DNA of 64,000 nt from Janthinobacterium sp. Marseille. Lineage in GTDB: Bacteria > Pseudomonadota > Gammaproteobacteria > Burkholderiales > Burkholderiaceae_D. A model generated the notes under the pieces. That model worked only from the letters and a program-made list of their open reading frames with translations, ran no database searches and was not told the DNA's origin. Positions 1 through 9,961 of the stretch are shown here, piece by piece. The position numbers and the translations under genes were made by a program. The stretch lies in the NCBI RefSeq assembly GCF_000013625.1, contig NC_009659.1, forward strand, positions 124,001-188,000, read 5' to 3'. Numbering within the stretch: position 1 is the stretch's first letter; every line of letters begins with the position of its first letter.

Positions 1-1
1 C

Positions 2-1072
2 GCCAGCAATGGCGAGCCGGTCACCGCCAGTGGCGACATCAACGACATCGAATCGATACGCCAGTTCTCGGTGACCTATCTGCGTCGCGAACAGGATCTC
101 GACTTGCAAGCCTTTGGCGTCAAGTTCGACAACTACTACCTCGAGTCCTCGCTCTACGCGGACGGCAAGGTTGAAAAAACCGTCGACGCATTGATCAAGG
201 CTGACAAGACCTATGAACTCGATGGCGCGCTGTGGTTGCGCACCACCGACTACCGCGATGACAAAGATCGCGTGATGAAGAAATCCGACGGCACGTATAC
301 CTACTTCGTACCGGACGTCGCTTATCACACCGTCAAATGGCAGCGCGGCTTTACGCAAGCGATCAATGTGCAGGGCAGCGATCACCACGGCACCATTGCC
401 CGTGTACGCGCCGGTCTGCAGGCGCTCGACATCGGTATCCCGCAAGGTTACCCGGACTACGTGCTGCACAAGATGGTGACCGTCATGCGTAACGGCGAGG
501 AAGTAAAAATTTCCAAACGTGCCGGTTCCTACGTCACTTTGCGCGACCTGATCGAATGGTCGAATGGTGAAGTAGTGGATGGCGAAGTGCGTGACCTGAC
601 CCGTGGCCGCGATGCTGTGCGTTTCTTCCTGATCTCGCGCAAGGCCGACACCGAATTCGTGTTCGACGTCGATATCGCTTTGACACAGGGCGATGAAAAC
701 CCGGTCTACTACGTGCAGTACGCCCATGCGCGTATTTGCTCGGTACTCGCGCAATGGACCGACGGCGATGAAGCCAGCCTCGATAAAGTTGATTTGTCGC
801 CACTGACCGCAGCGCGCGAAACCGCCCTGCTGGCCAAGCTCGCCGAATATCCGGAAACCCTGCAAAAAGCCCTGGAAGAACTCGGCCCGCACCAGGTCGC
901 TTTCTACCTGCGCGATTTAGCAGGCGAATTGCATAGCTACTACAATGCAGAACGTGTATTGGTAGATGATGAAGCACTGAAGATGGCGCGTATCGCCCTC
1001 ATGAGTGCAACACGACAAGTATTGCGTAATGGCCTGGCCCTGATCGGTGTTTCCGCGCCGGCACGCATGTAA
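2..1072 (+). CDS. argS: Arginyl-tRNA synthetase, 3' part
   Basis: The 5' end lies outside the window; the reading frame is open from base 2 and gives the last ~356 residues of a protein normally near 575. It charges tRNA-Arg with arginine in the cytoplasm. The class I signature KISKRAG (the KMSKS equivalent) follows VMRNGEEV, and [11 protein letters not shown] upstream is typical of ArgS. The C-terminal DALR anticodon-binding domain is present, with the conserved stretch [19 protein letters not shown] ending near the stop. It is followed after 10 bases by the SPOR-domain gene, an arrangement common in Burkholderiales. Family identity is clear; only the N-terminal catalytic part is unseen. Confidence 0.96.
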   Translation, partial: ASNGEPVTASGDINDIESIRQFSVTYLRREQDLDLQAFGVKFDNYYLESSLYADGKVEKTVDALIKADKTYELDGALWLRTTDYRDDKDRVMKKSDGTYTYFVPDVAYHTVKWQRGFTQAINVQGSDHHGTIARVRAGLQALDIGIPQGYPDYVLHKMVTVMRNGEEVKISKRAGSYVTLRDLIEWSNGEVVDGEVRDLTRGRDAVRFFLISRKADTEFVFDVDIALTQGDENPVYYVQYAHARICSVLAQWTDGDEASLDKVDLSPLTAARETALLAKLAEYPETLQKALEELGPHQVAFYLRDLAGELHSYYNAERVLVDDEALKMARIALMSATRQVLRNGLALIGVSAPARM

Positions 1073-1082
1073 CAGGAAATGT

Positions 1083-1706
1083 ATGATTAAAAATATGAAA
1101 CAGCGGAATATGAAAAAACAGGCCGGCGGTACTTTGCTCGGCCTCATCCTCGGCCTGATTATTGGTTTGGGTATTGCGGTCGGCGTGGCGCTGATGATTT
1201 CCAAAACGCCGCTGCCGTTCACCAATAAAACCGGTGCACAACCGGAACGCTCGACGCAGCTGCCACCGGCCACTAACGACTTGTCCGATCCGAACAAGCC
1301 TTTGTATGGCAAGAAGCAGCCGAAACCGGCAGAAGCGACCGAGCCGGCCGCACCTGCGGCACCGGCCACGGCGACTACGCCGGGTGCACCGGTAGTAGAC
1401 AAATCGACAGCAGCCAAGGAAAAAGCCCAGGCCAAGGTCGAAGCTGCTGCCAAGGCTGAAAGCGACGAAAAATGGATTTATTATCTGCAGGCGGGCGCTT
1501 TCCGTGAACGTGCCGATGCAGAAAACATGAAGGCAAAACTGGCATTATTGGGTTTCGAAGCAAGCGTCTCTGCCTATCAAGCCGATACCGGTGCACTGCA
1601 CCGTGTCCGTATCGGTCCGTTCGGCCAATTGGAAACAATGAACCGAGTGCGTGGCAAGCTGTCTGATAACGGCGTCGATGTCGCAGTGGTGCGCATCGGC
1701 AAATAA
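1083..1706 (+). CDS. SPOR-domain membrane protein, FtsN-like
   Basis: A 207-residue single-pass protein. A Lys/Arg-rich cytoplasmic start (about residues 1-13) is followed by one hydrophobic segment (about 15-40, rich in Gly, Leu and Ile), a Pro/Ala/Lys-rich periplasmic linker and a C-terminal SPOR domain (about 130-205, beginning WIYYLQAGAF and containing RVRIGPF). SPOR domains bind denuded septal peptidoglycan, so a role in cell division or wall remodelling is likely; whether it is the true FtsN cannot be told from sequence alone. The ATG at 1083 is preferred over an upstream in-frame start because AGGAA sits just before it. It is probably co-transcribed with argS and the dsbA gene 14 bases downstream. 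Confidence 0.85.
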   Translation: MIKNMKQRNMKKQAGGTLLGLILGLIIGLGIAVGVALMISKTPLPFTNKTGAQPERSTQLPPATNDLSDPNKPLYGKKQPKPAEATEPAAPAAPATATTPGAPVVDKSTAAKEKAQAKVEAAAKAESDEKWIYYLQAGAFRERADAENMKAKLALLGFEASVSAYQADTGALHRVRIGPFGQLETMNRVRGKLSDNGVDVAVVRIGK

Positions 1707-1720
1707 CTGAAAGGGATCAC

Positions 1721-2380
1721 ATGCGTTTTATTCAACACTTGTTGGCAGTCGCAAGTCTGAGTTTGTTTGCCGCGACCGCCGGCGCTTCGCCGACCGCACC
1801 GGTCAATGGCACCGATTACCGTACGCTGGAAAAAGCCCAGCAAGTCGACAGCGGCAAAAAAGTCGAAGTCACCGAATTTTTTTGGTATTCCTGCCCGCAT
1901 TGCAGCGCGCTGGAACCATCGCTCGAAGCATGGGTAAAAAAGCAGGGCGACAAAATCAACTTCAAGCGCGTACCGGTCGCTTTCCGCGACTCCTTCATTC
2001 CACAGCAAAAGCTCTACTACTCGCTGGAAGCACTGGGCCTGGTTAACTCCCTGCACGGTAAAGTATTCCGCGCTATCCACGTAGATCGCCAGCCACTGGA
2101 CACCGATAAGCAAATCGCCGACTTCATCGCCAAGCAAGGCGTGGACGCGAAGAAATTCGCCGAAGTCTATAACTCCTTCGGCATCCAGTCCAAGGTACAG
2201 CGCGCAACGCAACTGCAAGGTGCGTACAAGGTTGACGGTGTTCCTATGATCGCGATTGACGGTCGTTACATCACTTCGCCATCCATCGTCGGCGCATCGC
2301 TGGGCAACCGACCGGAAGCCATCCTGCACGAAGCAACCCTGCAGGTCATGGACTGGCTGGTTACCAAATCGGCAAAATAA
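1721..2380 (+). CDS. dsbA: Periplasmic thiol:disulfide interchange protein DsbA
   Basis: A 219-residue thioredoxin-fold protein that introduces disulfide bonds into exported proteins. A signal peptide spans about residues 1-22, with cleavage likely after ATAGA. The active site is Cys58-Pro-His-Cys61 within FFWYSCPHCSALEP, the canonical DsbA CPHC. The conserved cis-proline region is seen as DGVPMIAIDG. Length matches the family. An AGGGATC ribosome site precedes the ATG. A Rho-independent terminator directly follows the gene, so this probably ends the argS-SPOR-dsbA unit. DsbA is the best call; a DsbL-type paralogue is possible but less likely with no DsbI partner nearby. Confidence 0.93.
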   Translation: MRFIQHLLAVASLSLFAATAGASPTAPVNGTDYRTLEKAQQVDSGKKVEVTEFFWYSCPHCSALEPSLEAWVKKQGDKINFKRVPVAFRDSFIPQQKLYYSLEALGLVNSLHGKVFRAIHVDRQPLDTDKQIADFIAKQGVDAKKFAEVYNSFGIQSKVQRATQLQGAYKVDGVPMIAIDGRYITSPSIVGASLGNRPEAILHEATLQVMDWLVTKSAK

Positions 2381-2421
2381 AATCACTGTGCTGAATAGTC
2401 AGCACATCGCAGTATGATTAA

Positions 2422-2452
2422 AATCCGCAACTCGCAAGATTGCGGATTTTTT
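2422..2452 (+). terminator. Rho-independent terminator after dsbA
   Basis: A perfect 9-bp stem (AATCCGCAA at 2422-2430 and TTGCGGATT at 2440-2448) with a 9-base loop runs into a T-rich tail. It lies 41 bases past the dsbA stop and just before the ribosome site of the next gene. Confidence 0.85.
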
Positions 2453-2465
2453 ATTGGGAGTTGAT

Positions 2466-3257
2466 ATGACAGCGAATCGGCAACGCGTATTCATCACCGG
2501 CGCATCCAGCGGATTGGGTGCCGCCCTCGCACGGCAATATGCGCAGCAAGGCGCTGTATTGGGCTTGGTCGCCCGGCGTAATGAAGTGCTGCAGGAATTG
2601 AAAGCCGCGTTGCCGAATGCTGCTGAGCATCAAGTCTATGCGCTCGACGTCAACGACCACGCGGCACTGGCGCAGGCTGCTGCCGACTTCATCAATCACG
2701 CACAAGGCATAGACATCGTCATTGCCAACGCCGGTATCTCGCGCGGTACGTTGACCGAGTATGCGGAAGACCTGCAAGTCTTTGAGCAGGTATTTGCCAC
2801 CAATGTCACAGCGACGGTTGCTACCTTCTCACCCTTCATCGCTACCATGCAGACGCAAGCTGCAGCCGGACATACCAACTGTCGCCTGGTTGGCATAGGT
2901 AGCGTGGCGGGGATACGTGGTTTGCCGGGGGCGGGTGCTTACAGTGCGTCGAAGTCTGCTGTCATCAGCTACTGCGAATCGTTGCGGGTGGAGTTGAAGA
3001 AGTCGGGTATTAAGGTAGTGACGATAGCGCCGGGATACATCGATACGCCGATGACGCAGGTGAATGATTACGCGATGCCCTTCTTGATGCCGGTGGGAAA
3101 GTTTGCTGAAGTGGCGACTGCCACGATAGCTGCGGGATGTAGTTATCGGGTGATTCCGTGGCAGATGGGGGTGGTGGCTAAAGTACTTAGGTTGCTGCCT
3201 AATTGGGCTTATGATTTTTTGTTTGCTAATGCGCCAAGGAAGGCTCGGAAGTCTTAG
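2466..3257 (+). CDS. Short-chain dehydrogenase/reductase
   Basis: A 263-residue classical SDR. The cofactor-binding glycine motif TGASSGLG is at residues 11-18, the NAG motif is in IANAGIS, the catalytic Ser lies in GSVAGIRG and the catalytic Tyr/Lys pair is in YSASK, followed by APGYIDTPMT. An Arg after the glycine motif (VARRNE) suggests NADPH preference. The substrate cannot be inferred; the family includes oxidoreductases of lipids, sugars and polyols. The start at 2466 follows GGGAGTTGAT; an in-frame GTG 12 bases upstream lies inside that ribosome site. A terminator separates it from dsbA, so it appears to be a single-gene unit. Confidence 0.88.
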   Translation: MTANRQRVFITGASSGLGAALARQYAQQGAVLGLVARRNEVLQELKAALPNAAEHQVYALDVNDHAALAQAAADFINHAQGIDIVIANAGISRGTLTEYAEDLQVFEQVFATNVTATVATFSPFIATMQTQAAAGHTNCRLVGIGSVAGIRGLPGAGAYSASKSAVISYCESLRVELKKSGIKVVTIAPGYIDTPMTQVNDYAMPFLMPVGKFAEVATATIAAGCSYRVIPWQMGVVAKVLRLLPNWAYDFLFANAPRKARKS

Positions 3258-3305
3258 TCTGTTTGGATATATTAGAAACGTCGCGTAAAAGTTATACGTT
3301 ACGAT

Positions 3306-3935
3306 TTACATCGTTTTTGTTTTTGTAAGGATATTTGCGGCTGCTTTACATTCAATTGCTGCGGTGGCGAAATATGTGGACGCTTGCAGAAGCATTGTGT
3401 GTAACCCGGGGTATGTGCTTTTATTTTCTTCAGCCGTGTCCCCGATTAGAAGTTTCAACACTTTGTGTGCGCCCTTTACTCCATCGATTCCACCGGCGAT
3501 ATGAATCGCGCAATTGTTTGGTAGGGGGACTAAATGCATGATTTCTTCTGGTTTCCACAATTGCTCGGCAATGAGGTCAAGCGTTTTTAGTGATACTTCG
3601 ATATGGTTTTGATTTGGGTGGGTATCATTTCCAAAAAAACCGGCAAGAGATTTCAGCTCTGACGAGAAGAACATCAAGCTCCACCTCATACCAGCGGCAG
3701 CGATTTGCGCTTTTGCTAGGTTATGTCTTCTTGTCTCGATTGTTTGGCGTGTCGCGATCCAAATCGTCGCGGCTAAAGTAAATACCGTACCGAAAGCACC
3801 AAGCCAAGTAGCGGCATCTCCTGCGGAGTTGTTGCTGCTTACTAGGTCTAACGTGATTTTTAAAATGGCTAAGAAAAGGATGGATAAGCAAACCGCTATA
3901 AAAGCGTAGCCAATTTTATGAATGGATTTTTCCAT
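3306..3935 (-). CDS. Hypothetical two-TM membrane protein
   Basis: 209 residues with no family I can name. Two hydrophobic segments lie at the N-terminus (about residues 9-32 and 42-63, the second around WLGAFGTVFTLAATIW), followed by a basic stretch (TRQTIETRRHN) and a soluble helical C-terminal region with a few Cys and many Lys. The gene is visibly richer in A and T than its neighbours and stands alone between a plus-strand SDR and a minus-strand hydrolase. Similar N-terminal arrangements occur in orphan accessory membrane proteins, so recent acquisition is likely. No strong ribosome site is seen before the ATG at 3935 (GGGG lies about 14 bases away). Opposite-strand open frames here look like shadows. 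Confidence 0.7.
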   Translation of the reverse strand: MEKSIHKIGYAFIAVCLSILFLAILKITLDLVSSNNSAGDAATWLGAFGTVFTLAATIWIATRQTIETRRHNLAKAQIAAAGMRWSLMFFSSELKSLAGFFGNDTHPNQNHIEVSLKTLDLIAEQLWKPEEIMHLVPLPNNCAIHIAGGIDGVKGAHKVLKLLIGDTAEENKSTYPGLHTMLLQASTYFATAAIECKAAANILTKTKTM

Positions 3936-3970
3936 ATTTTTAGCGCATGCCCCTTAAACACTTAAGTCAT

Positions 3971-5035
3971 CTAGTACACTTGAAACCGTATCACCCCATC
4001 CCCACCAATAATCCGCTTCAACATCCCATCCTTCCAAAGCTTGTGCAAATGCGCGAGCGCCTCGCCGAGCGCAAAGCTCAACTGATGTGAATCCAGCTTG
4101 CGCACAAACATGATCGGCACAATGTCCGCTGCCGATTGTGGTGTGACGCAGGCTTTCAATACTTCTTCCAGTCGCGCTGCATGATGATCGAATAACTGTT
4201 GTATGCGTGTATGCAAACCACGGAAGGGTTTGCCGTGTGACGGCAGGACCAGCGTATCTTCCGGCAAGTCTTTGTACTTCAATAAGGAATCCAGATACTG
4301 CTGTACCGGATTCGATTCCGGTTCCACTGCAAAGACCGAGACATTGGTCGAGATGCGCGGTAATACCATGTCGCCGGAGATCAGCAGGTTGAGGTCTGCG
4401 CAGTACAGCGCCGCATGTTCCGGTGCGTGACCGAAGCCGGTGATGACGCGCCATGCGTGGCCGCCGATGCGGAAGCTTTGCGTGTCATGCATGCGTATGT
4501 ATGAAGTGGGCACGCTCGGTACCAGCGTCGGGTAATAGCTGCGACGGCCTTCCAGTTCGGCCAGCATTTGCGGATCAGCCAGGCCATGACGTTTGAAGAA
4601 GGGGAACATCGAGGTGCCGTCCGAACCGGGCAAAGCGGCCGACATCATGCGCGCGAAAGTGTATTCACCTGTTGTCATCCACAGTGGTACGTTCCAGCGA
4701 CTGCAAATCCAGTCAGCCAGGCCAACGTGGTCGGGATGGCAATGGGTGGCGATGACGCGCACGATCGGCAAACCTTCCAGCTGCGTGGCGAAGACACTTT
4801 CCCAGGCGGCGCGGGTGGCGTCGTTGGATATGCCGCAGTCGATGACGGTCCAGCCACGCACTGTGCCGTTCTCACCTTCGAATTCATCAGCCAGCAACCA
4901 GAGATTGATGTGGTTGAGGGCGAAGGGCAAGCCCATGCGCAGCCACTTGACGCCGGGCATTACCTCGAATGTGCTGCCAACGTCTGGCAACGTGTCGTCA
5001 AATGGATAGGCTAGTTGTGCTTCAAGCAAATTCAT
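3971..5035 (-). CDS. Metallo-beta-lactamase-fold hydrolase
   Basis: 354 residues of the MBL superfamily. The metal-binding motif is His98-Cys-His100-Pro-Asp102-His103 in IATHCHPDHVG; further conserved points are VIDCGIS (residues 64-70), the His of FGHAPEHAALYC, the Asp of LLISGDMVLPRIS and the His of LPSHGKPF. The C-terminal ~90 residues carry a helical extension of the kind seen in glyoxalase II/LACTB2-like relatives (winged-helix-like MBL C-terminal domain). It probably hydrolyses a thioester or another ester, but the substrate is unknown. The gene is divergent from the YchJ-like gene, with 131 bases between starts. Confidence 0.85.
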   Translation of the reverse strand: MNLLEAQLAYPFDDTLPDVGSTFEVMPGVKWLRMGLPFALNHINLWLLADEFEGENGTVRGWTVIDCGISNDATRAAWESVFATQLEGLPIVRVIATHCHPDHVGLADWICSRWNVPLWMTTGEYTFARMMSAALPGSDGTSMFPFFKRHGLADPQMLAELEGRRSYYPTLVPSVPTSYIRMHDTQSFRIGGHAWRVITGFGHAPEHAALYCADLNLLISGDMVLPRISTNVSVFAVEPESNPVQQYLDSLLKYKDLPEDTLVLPSHGKPFRGLHTRIQQLFDHHAARLEEVLKACVTPQSAADIVPIMFVRKLDSHQLSFALGEALAHLHKLWKDGMLKRIIGGDGVIRFQVY

Positions 5036-5166
5036 CGCGGTCCCGTGTCAAGGCAATAAGATTCACATTCCCGGTGGGCGCGCCTACAATAGCCGACGGA
5101 AATGCATGACGTCATTCTACGGTGTTCGCCCGGATTACGTCATTGCAACTTGAACAAGCAGGACAC

Positions 5167-5556
5167 ATGATGGCAAAAACAATGACGAGTGCCTGCCCTT
5201 GCGGCAAAGGCGATTATGCAACTTGCTGCAAACCGTATCATGACGGTGCGGCTGCACCGACTGCCGAAGCGTTGATGCGTTCGCGTTACAGCGCGTATGC
5301 GTTGGGGCTGATGCACTATGTGCACGCGAGCTGGCATGCATCGACACGACCACCGCTGACTGATTTCGTACATGACGCATCGACCAGGTGGTTGGGACTC
5401 GAAGTGCGCAAGTTCGTGCCGGGAGCTGACGAAGCGACGGTGGAGTTTGTGGCGCGTTCGAAAACCGGCGGCCGTGCACAGCGTTTGCACGAAGTCAGCC
5501 GTTTCGTAAAAGAAGATGGGCGCTGGTTCTATATAGACGGCGTATTCCCCGAATAA
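5167..5556 (+). CDS. YchJ-like SEC-C motif protein (UPF0225)
   Basis: A 129-residue member of the YchJ/UPF0225 family. The N-terminal SEC-C zinc motif is visible as CPCG followed by CC in CPCGKGDYATCCKPYH, and the conserved EALMRSRYSAY follows. The remainder forms the NTF2-like fold domain (WLGLEVRKFV to WFYIDG). SEC-C motifs bind zinc and are found in SecA; the cellular role of YchJ is not known. The ATG at 5167 is chosen because AGGA precedes it by 8 bases and because family members begin just before the Cys motif. The bioA start is 25 bases downstream, so it may be transcribed with the biotin genes. Confidence 0.85.
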   Translation: MMAKTMTSACPCGKGDYATCCKPYHDGAAAPTAEALMRSRYSAYALGLMHYVHASWHASTRPPLTDFVHDASTRWLGLEVRKFVPGADEATVEFVARSKTGGRAQRLHEVSRFVKEDGRWFYIDGVFPE

Positions 5557-5580
5557 ATTATTGCAGAGAGGCGACTATCC

Positions 5581-6933
5581 ATGACGGGTGCAGTCAATAA
5601 AATACCTGGCAGCGATCTGGTCGCGCGCAGCCTGCGCAGCGTCTGGCATCCCTGCACGCAAATGCAGCACCACGAAACCCTGCCGCTGATACCGGTCAGT
5701 CACGGTCGCGGTGCATGGTTGTACGACACCGATGGCCAGCGTTACCTGGATGCCATCAGTTCCTGGTGGGTCAATATGTTTGGCCACGCGAATCCGCGCA
5801 TCAATAGCGCACTGCGCTCGCAGCTCGATATGCTGGAACATGCGATGCTGGCCGGCTTCACACATGAGCCGGTAGTGCAATTGTCGGAACAACTGGCGGC
5901 ACGTACCAATCATGAGCTCGGTCATTGCTTCTACGCTTCGGATGGCGCGTCGGCGGTTGAGATCGCCTTGAAGATGAGTTTCCATTCCTGGCGTAATAAT
6001 GGCTTGAGTGACAAGCGTGAATTCGTTTGCCTGAAAGGCAGTTATCACGGCGAGACTATAGGCGCACTGGCGGTGACCGATGTCCCTATCTTCCGCGATG
6101 CCTATGACGCGATGTTGCAGCATGCGCATGTGGTGATGAGTCCGGATGCACGTGCTGCGCGCGATGGTGAAACTGCCGCCGATGTGGCGCGCCGCGCCGC
6201 CTCCGCGCTGGAAACCCTGCTGCAGGAACGTTCAAAACATATTGCCGCCCTCATCGTTGAACCACTGGTGCAATGTGCGACCGGCATGGCGATGTATGAC
6301 CCGGTTTACCTGCAGGAAGTGCGTGCCTTGTGCGACAAGTACCAGGTACATCTGATCGCAGATGAGATCGCAGTTGGTTGTGGTCGTACTGGCACTTTCT
6401 TCGCCTGTGAGCAGGCGGCAGTCTGGCCTGATTTTCTCTGCCTGTCGAAAGGCATTAGTGGTGGGTACCTGCCGTTGTCGCTGGTGATGACGCGCGATGA
6501 GATTTATCAGTCTTTTTATCATGGTGATGTGACGCGTGGTTTCCTGCATTCGCATTCCTATACCGGCAATCCATTGGCTTGCCGTGCAGCACTGGCGACA
6601 CTGGCTATCTTTGAAGAAGACGACGTCATCAATGCGAACCGCTTGCGTGCAGCCAGATTGACGGAAGCCCTGGCACCGCTGGCTGCGCATCCGCAAGTCA
6701 GCAACTTCCGCCAGCGCGGCATGATCTGGGCTTTCGATGCGGTGATCGATAACGCAGAAGCTGCATCGACTTTCTCGCGCCGCTTCTTCACGACTGCACT
6801 GGAACATGAATTGTTGTTGCGCCCTATCGGCCCGACTGTGTACCTGATGCCGCCCTACATCCTGAACAATGAAGAAATTGATGGCCTGGCCGCACGTACG
6901 CAAACCGTCTTTGAAAAGGTCATGCGCGTATGA
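5581..6933 (+). CDS. bioA: Adenosylmethionine-8-amino-7-oxononanoate aminotransferase
   Basis: A 450-residue class III aminotransferase that makes 7,8-diaminopelargonate from KAPA using S-adenosylmethionine as amino donor, the third-last step of biotin synthesis. The PLP lysine is Lys290 in [11 protein letters not shown], preceded by [17 protein letters not shown]. The N-terminal VWHPCTQMQ and the [11 protein letters not shown] stretch are BioA hallmarks that separate it from other class III enzymes. The start has AGAGG ten bases upstream. Its stop overlaps the bioF start in an ATGA, indicating translational coupling. It opens the bioAFDB operon. Confidence 0.97.
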   Translation: MTGAVNKIPGSDLVARSLRSVWHPCTQMQHHETLPLIPVSHGRGAWLYDTDGQRYLDAISSWWVNMFGHANPRINSALRSQLDMLEHAMLAGFTHEPVVQLSEQLAARTNHELGHCFYASDGASAVEIALKMSFHSWRNNGLSDKREFVCLKGSYHGETIGALAVTDVPIFRDAYDAMLQHAHVVMSPDARAARDGETAADVARRAASALETLLQERSKHIAALIVEPLVQCATGMAMYDPVYLQEVRALCDKYQVHLIADEIAVGCGRTGTFFACEQAAVWPDFLCLSKGISGGYLPLSLVMTRDEIYQSFYHGDVTRGFLHSHSYTGNPLACRAALATLAIFEEDDVINANRLRAARLTEALAPLAAHPQVSNFRQRGMIWAFDAVIDNAEAASTFSRRFFTTALEHELLLRPIGPTVYLMPPYILNNEEIDGLAARTQTVFEKVMRV

Positions 6934-8114
6934 ACAAGCTGATTGCGGGACTGGAACAGCAACTCGCACAACTGGATGCGCAAAGCCTGCGGCGGCGTCG
7001 CCGTACGACGGAGTCGCCGTGTGCGCCGCGGGTGCAAGTCGATGGTCGTGCGATGCTGGCTTTTTGCAGCAATGATTATCTCGGCCTGGCCGCACATCCG
7101 CGCATCATCGACGCGCTTCAGCAAGGTGCCAGCCTGTACGGTGCCGGCAGCGGTGCCTCGCATTTGATCAGCGGGCATTCGCGTGCGCATGCGGAACTTG
7201 AGGAGAGATTGGCGGAATTTGTCGCGCCGCAGATCGCCGATGCGCGTGCGCTGTATTTCTGTACCGGATATATGGCGAATATCGCGATACTCAGTGCCTT
7301 GTCCGGCAGCGGTGCTGATTTGTTTTCTGAGTCGCTGAACCATGCTTCGCTGATCGACGGTGCGCGTTTGTCGCGTGCCAATGTGCAGGTGTATCCGCAC
7401 GGTGACCTGGATAAGCTCGCTATCCTGCTGGCTGCCAGCACTGCCGATAACAAGATGGTGGTGACCGATAGTGTCTTCAGCATGGATGGTGACCTGGCCG
7501 CCTTGCCGCAATTGCTGGCCTTGTGCGAACAGCATGGTGCGTGGCTGGTGGTCGATGATGCGCATGGCTTTGGCGTGCTGGGTGAACATGGTCGCGGCGT
7601 GCTGGAACACTTCGCGCTGCGTTCGCCCAACCTGGTTTATATGGGCACGCTGGGCAAGGCGGCCGGTGTGGCCGGTGCATTTGTCGCTGCGCACAAGAGC
7701 GTGATCGAGTGGATGGTGCAGCGCGCGCGTCCCTATATCTATACCACCGCAGCACCACCGGCAGTCGCGCATGCATTGCTGACCAGCCTGGAGATTATCG
7801 GTGGCGCGGAAGGCGCAGAACGCCGTGCACACTTGCAAACACTGATTGCGCAATGGCGCAGTGCGCTGCAATTGCAGCGCTGGCGGGCGCTGGCTTCGGA
7901 TACCGCGATCCAGCCGGTCGTGATCGGAGCGAATGATGTAGCGATGAAGATCGCCGCCGCCTTGTATGAACAAAATATATGGGTGCCGGCGATCCGGCCG
8001 CCTACAGTGCCAGCCGGTACGGCGCGGCTGCGCGTGACCCTGTCAGCGGCGCATACCGCCGAGCAGGTCACGCAACTGGTCGGGGCACTGCAACAACTGG
8101 AACAACAGGACTGA
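6930..8114 (+). CDS. bioF: 8-amino-7-oxononanoate synthase
   Basis: A 394-residue alpha-oxoamine synthase that condenses pimeloyl-thioester with L-alanine to give KAPA. The PLP lysine is Lys243 in [14 protein letters not shown]; the cofactor-contacting [10 protein letters not shown] is at residues 209-218, and the substrate-site SNDYLGL and [10 protein letters not shown] stretches are intact. Length agrees with the family. It starts inside the bioA stop codon (ATGA) and is followed one base later by the bioD start, so the operon is tightly coupled. Confidence 0.96.
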   Translation: MNKLIAGLEQQLAQLDAQSLRRRRRTTESPCAPRVQVDGRAMLAFCSNDYLGLAAHPRIIDALQQGASLYGAGSGASHLISGHSRAHAELEERLAEFVAPQIADARALYFCTGYMANIAILSALSGSGADLFSESLNHASLIDGARLSRANVQVYPHGDLDKLAILLAASTADNKMVVTDSVFSMDGDLAALPQLLALCEQHGAWLVVDDAHGFGVLGEHGRGVLEHFALRSPNLVYMGTLGKAAGVAGAFVAAHKSVIEWMVQRARPYIYTTAAPPAVAHALLTSLEIIGGAEGAERRAHLQTLIAQWRSALQLQRWRALASDTAIQPVVIGANDVAMKIAAALYEQNIWVPAIRPPTVPAGTARLRVTLSAAHTAEQVTQLVGALQQLEQQD

Positions 8115-8115
8115 A

Positions 8116-8826
8116 ATGACAGCGACTTTTAATTGTTTTGTGACGGGGACCGATACCGAAATCGGTAAAACCATGATTTCCACCGCCCTGCTGCATGCCC
8201 TGGTGCAACAAGGGGTAAAGGCGGCGGCCATCAAAAGTGTGGCGGCGGGGGCTACGGCAATTCAGACAAATGAGGGTGAGGTCTGGCACAATGACGACGC
8301 CGACGCGCTGGCGCAGGCTGCAAATGTGGTTTTGCCGCGTGAATTGGCGACGCCGTATCTGCTGCATGAAGCCTGCGCGCCGCATGTTTCGGCGGAGTTG
8401 CAAGGCGTTGCCATAGATATCGCGCATATTAAGAACTGTTATGTGCAAGTGCGGGAGATGGCGGAGGCGGTGGTGGTCGAGGGTGTGGGCGGTTTCCGCG
8501 TGCCTTTGTCCGACCATGCTGATACTGCGGATTTAGCCCGGGAACTGGCTTTGCCCGTCATAATGGTGGTCGGGCTGCGGCTGGGCTGCCTGAATCATGC
8601 CCTGCTGACCGCTGATGCGATTGCCGCGCGTGGCCTGAAACTGGTGGGCTGGGTGGCAAATACAGTTGATGCCGGCATGCCGTTTGCCGAGGATAATGTA
8701 GCTGCATTGGCCGCGCGTTTATCCGCGCCGCTGCTGGGTTGTGTGCCGCGCTTGGCGGCACCCCTGCCAGCCGCTGCTGCCGCGTATCTGGATTTTTCGT
8801 GTTTGCCGAACTGGCCCAAGGCCTGA
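8116..8826 (+). CDS. bioD: Dethiobiotin synthetase
   Basis: A 236-residue P-loop ATPase-fold enzyme that closes the ureido ring of dethiobiotin using CO2 and ATP. The P-loop is GTDTEIGKT at residues 11-19. The usual KPVxxG motif appears as KSVAAGA, a Ser in place of Pro. The acidic VVVEGVGGFRVPL and the PVIMVVGLRLGCLNHALLT stretch are family signatures. The C-terminus is slightly Pro/Ala rich. Its start follows the bioF stop after a single base, and bioB follows after 42 bases. Confidence 0.94.
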   Translation: MTATFNCFVTGTDTEIGKTMISTALLHALVQQGVKAAAIKSVAAGATAIQTNEGEVWHNDDADALAQAANVVLPRELATPYLLHEACAPHVSAELQGVAIDIAHIKNCYVQVREMAEAVVVEGVGGFRVPLSDHADTADLARELALPVIMVVGLRLGCLNHALLTADAIAARGLKLVGWVANTVDAGMPFAEDNVAALAARLSAPLLGCVPRLAAPLPAAAAAYLDFSCLPNWPKA

Positions 8827-8868
8827 TCTGGCGGATACCCGATTTAAATTTTAGTCAGGAGTTTTTCG

Positions 8869-9888
8869 ATGTCGTCGCAACCAGTAACATTCCAGGCGCC
8901 TGTCGCACCTATCATTCCAACCGCATGGCCGGTGGATGATGTGCTGGCCTTGTTCAACCTGCCGTTCAACGATTTGATCTTCCGTGCGCAAACCGTGCAT
9001 CGCGAAAACTTCGATCCGACGGAAGTCGAGCTGGCGACCCTGTTGTCGATCAAGACCGGCGGCTGCCCGGAAGATTGCGGCTATTGCCCGCAAGCTGCAC
9101 GCTACGACACAGGCGTGACCGCACAAAAAATCCTGCCACTGGAAGAAGTGCTGACCGCTGCACGTGAAGCCAAGGCACACGGCGCGACCCGTTTCTGCAT
9201 GGGTGCAGCATGGCGCGAACCTAAAGACCGCGACCTGGAAAAAGTCGAAGAGATGGTGCGTGAAGTGAAGGCCATGGGCCTGGAAACGTGCGCCACCCTC
9301 GGCATGCTGGGCGAAGGCCAGGCCGAGAAACTGAAAAACGCCGGTCTCGATTACTACAACCACAACCTGGATACCGCGCCCGAGTTTTACTCGAACGTGA
9401 TCTCGACCCGTGATTACCAAAACCGTATCGACACGCTGGGCCGTGTACGCGGTGCCGGTATCAAGGTGTGCTGTGGCGGTATCGTCGGCATGGGCGAATC
9501 GCGTTTGCAACGCGCCGGCCTGATCGCGCAATTGTGCAATATGGATCCTTACCCTGAATCGGTGCCGGTGAATAACCTGGTGCAGGTTGAAGGTACGCCT
9601 CTGCATGGCACCGATCCTATCGATCCGCTGGAATTCGTGCGTACCGTTGCCGTAGCCCGCATCACTATGCCTAAGGCACGTGTGCGCCTGTCCGCCGGTC
9701 GCCGCGAAATGGGTGAAGCAATCCAGGCACTGTGCTTTGTTGCTGGTGCGAATTCGATTTTCTACGGCGATAAATTGCTGACCACCGGTAATCCGGAAGC
9801 GATGGCGGATCAGGAATTGCTGGAAAAACTCGGCATGCATACCCGCAGCACTGCAATCGATGCACGTTGCGACGTAACGCCTTCGTAA
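8869..9888 (+). CDS. bioB: Biotin synthase
   Basis: A 339-residue radical SAM enzyme that inserts sulfur into dethiobiotin. The radical SAM cluster cysteines are Cys66, Cys70 and Cys73 in [12 protein letters not shown]. The [2Fe-2S] ligands are represented by the Cys of RFCMGAAW, the Cys in [10 protein letters not shown] and the Cys in [12 protein letters not shown]; the Arg in RLSAGRREM is also conserved. AGGAG precedes the ATG. It ends the bioAFDB operon and is followed by a clear terminator. The order A-F-D-B is common in betaproteobacteria; bioC and bioH are not in this window. Confidence 0.97.
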   Translation: MSSQPVTFQAPVAPIIPTAWPVDDVLALFNLPFNDLIFRAQTVHRENFDPTEVELATLLSIKTGGCPEDCGYCPQAARYDTGVTAQKILPLEEVLTAAREAKAHGATRFCMGAAWREPKDRDLEKVEEMVREVKAMGLETCATLGMLGEGQAEKLKNAGLDYYNHNLDTAPEFYSNVISTRDYQNRIDTLGRVRGAGIKVCCGGIVGMGESRLQRAGLIAQLCNMDPYPESVPVNNLVQVEGTPLHGTDPIDPLEFVRTVAVARITMPKARVRLSAGRREMGEAIQALCFVAGANSIFYGDKLLTTGNPEAMADQELLEKLGMHTRSTAIDARCDVTPS

Positions 9889-9922
9889 TCACGCTTTTGT
9901 AAATATCGTGTTTGGTATTGAT

Positions 9923-9955
9923 ACGGCCGGTTGATCATCTCGACCGGCCGTTTTT
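9923..9955 (+). terminator. Terminator of the biotin operon
   Basis: Arms ACGGCCGGT (9923-9931) and ACCGGCCGT (9943-9951) form a perfect 9-bp GC-rich stem with an 11-base loop, followed by TTTTT. It lies 35 bases after bioB. Confidence 0.9.
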
Positions 9956-9961
9956 CCTTCT

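Noticed and set aside
8851..9840. A 329-codon open frame antisense to bioB
   Set aside because: bioB is certain, and the antisense translation has no family features.
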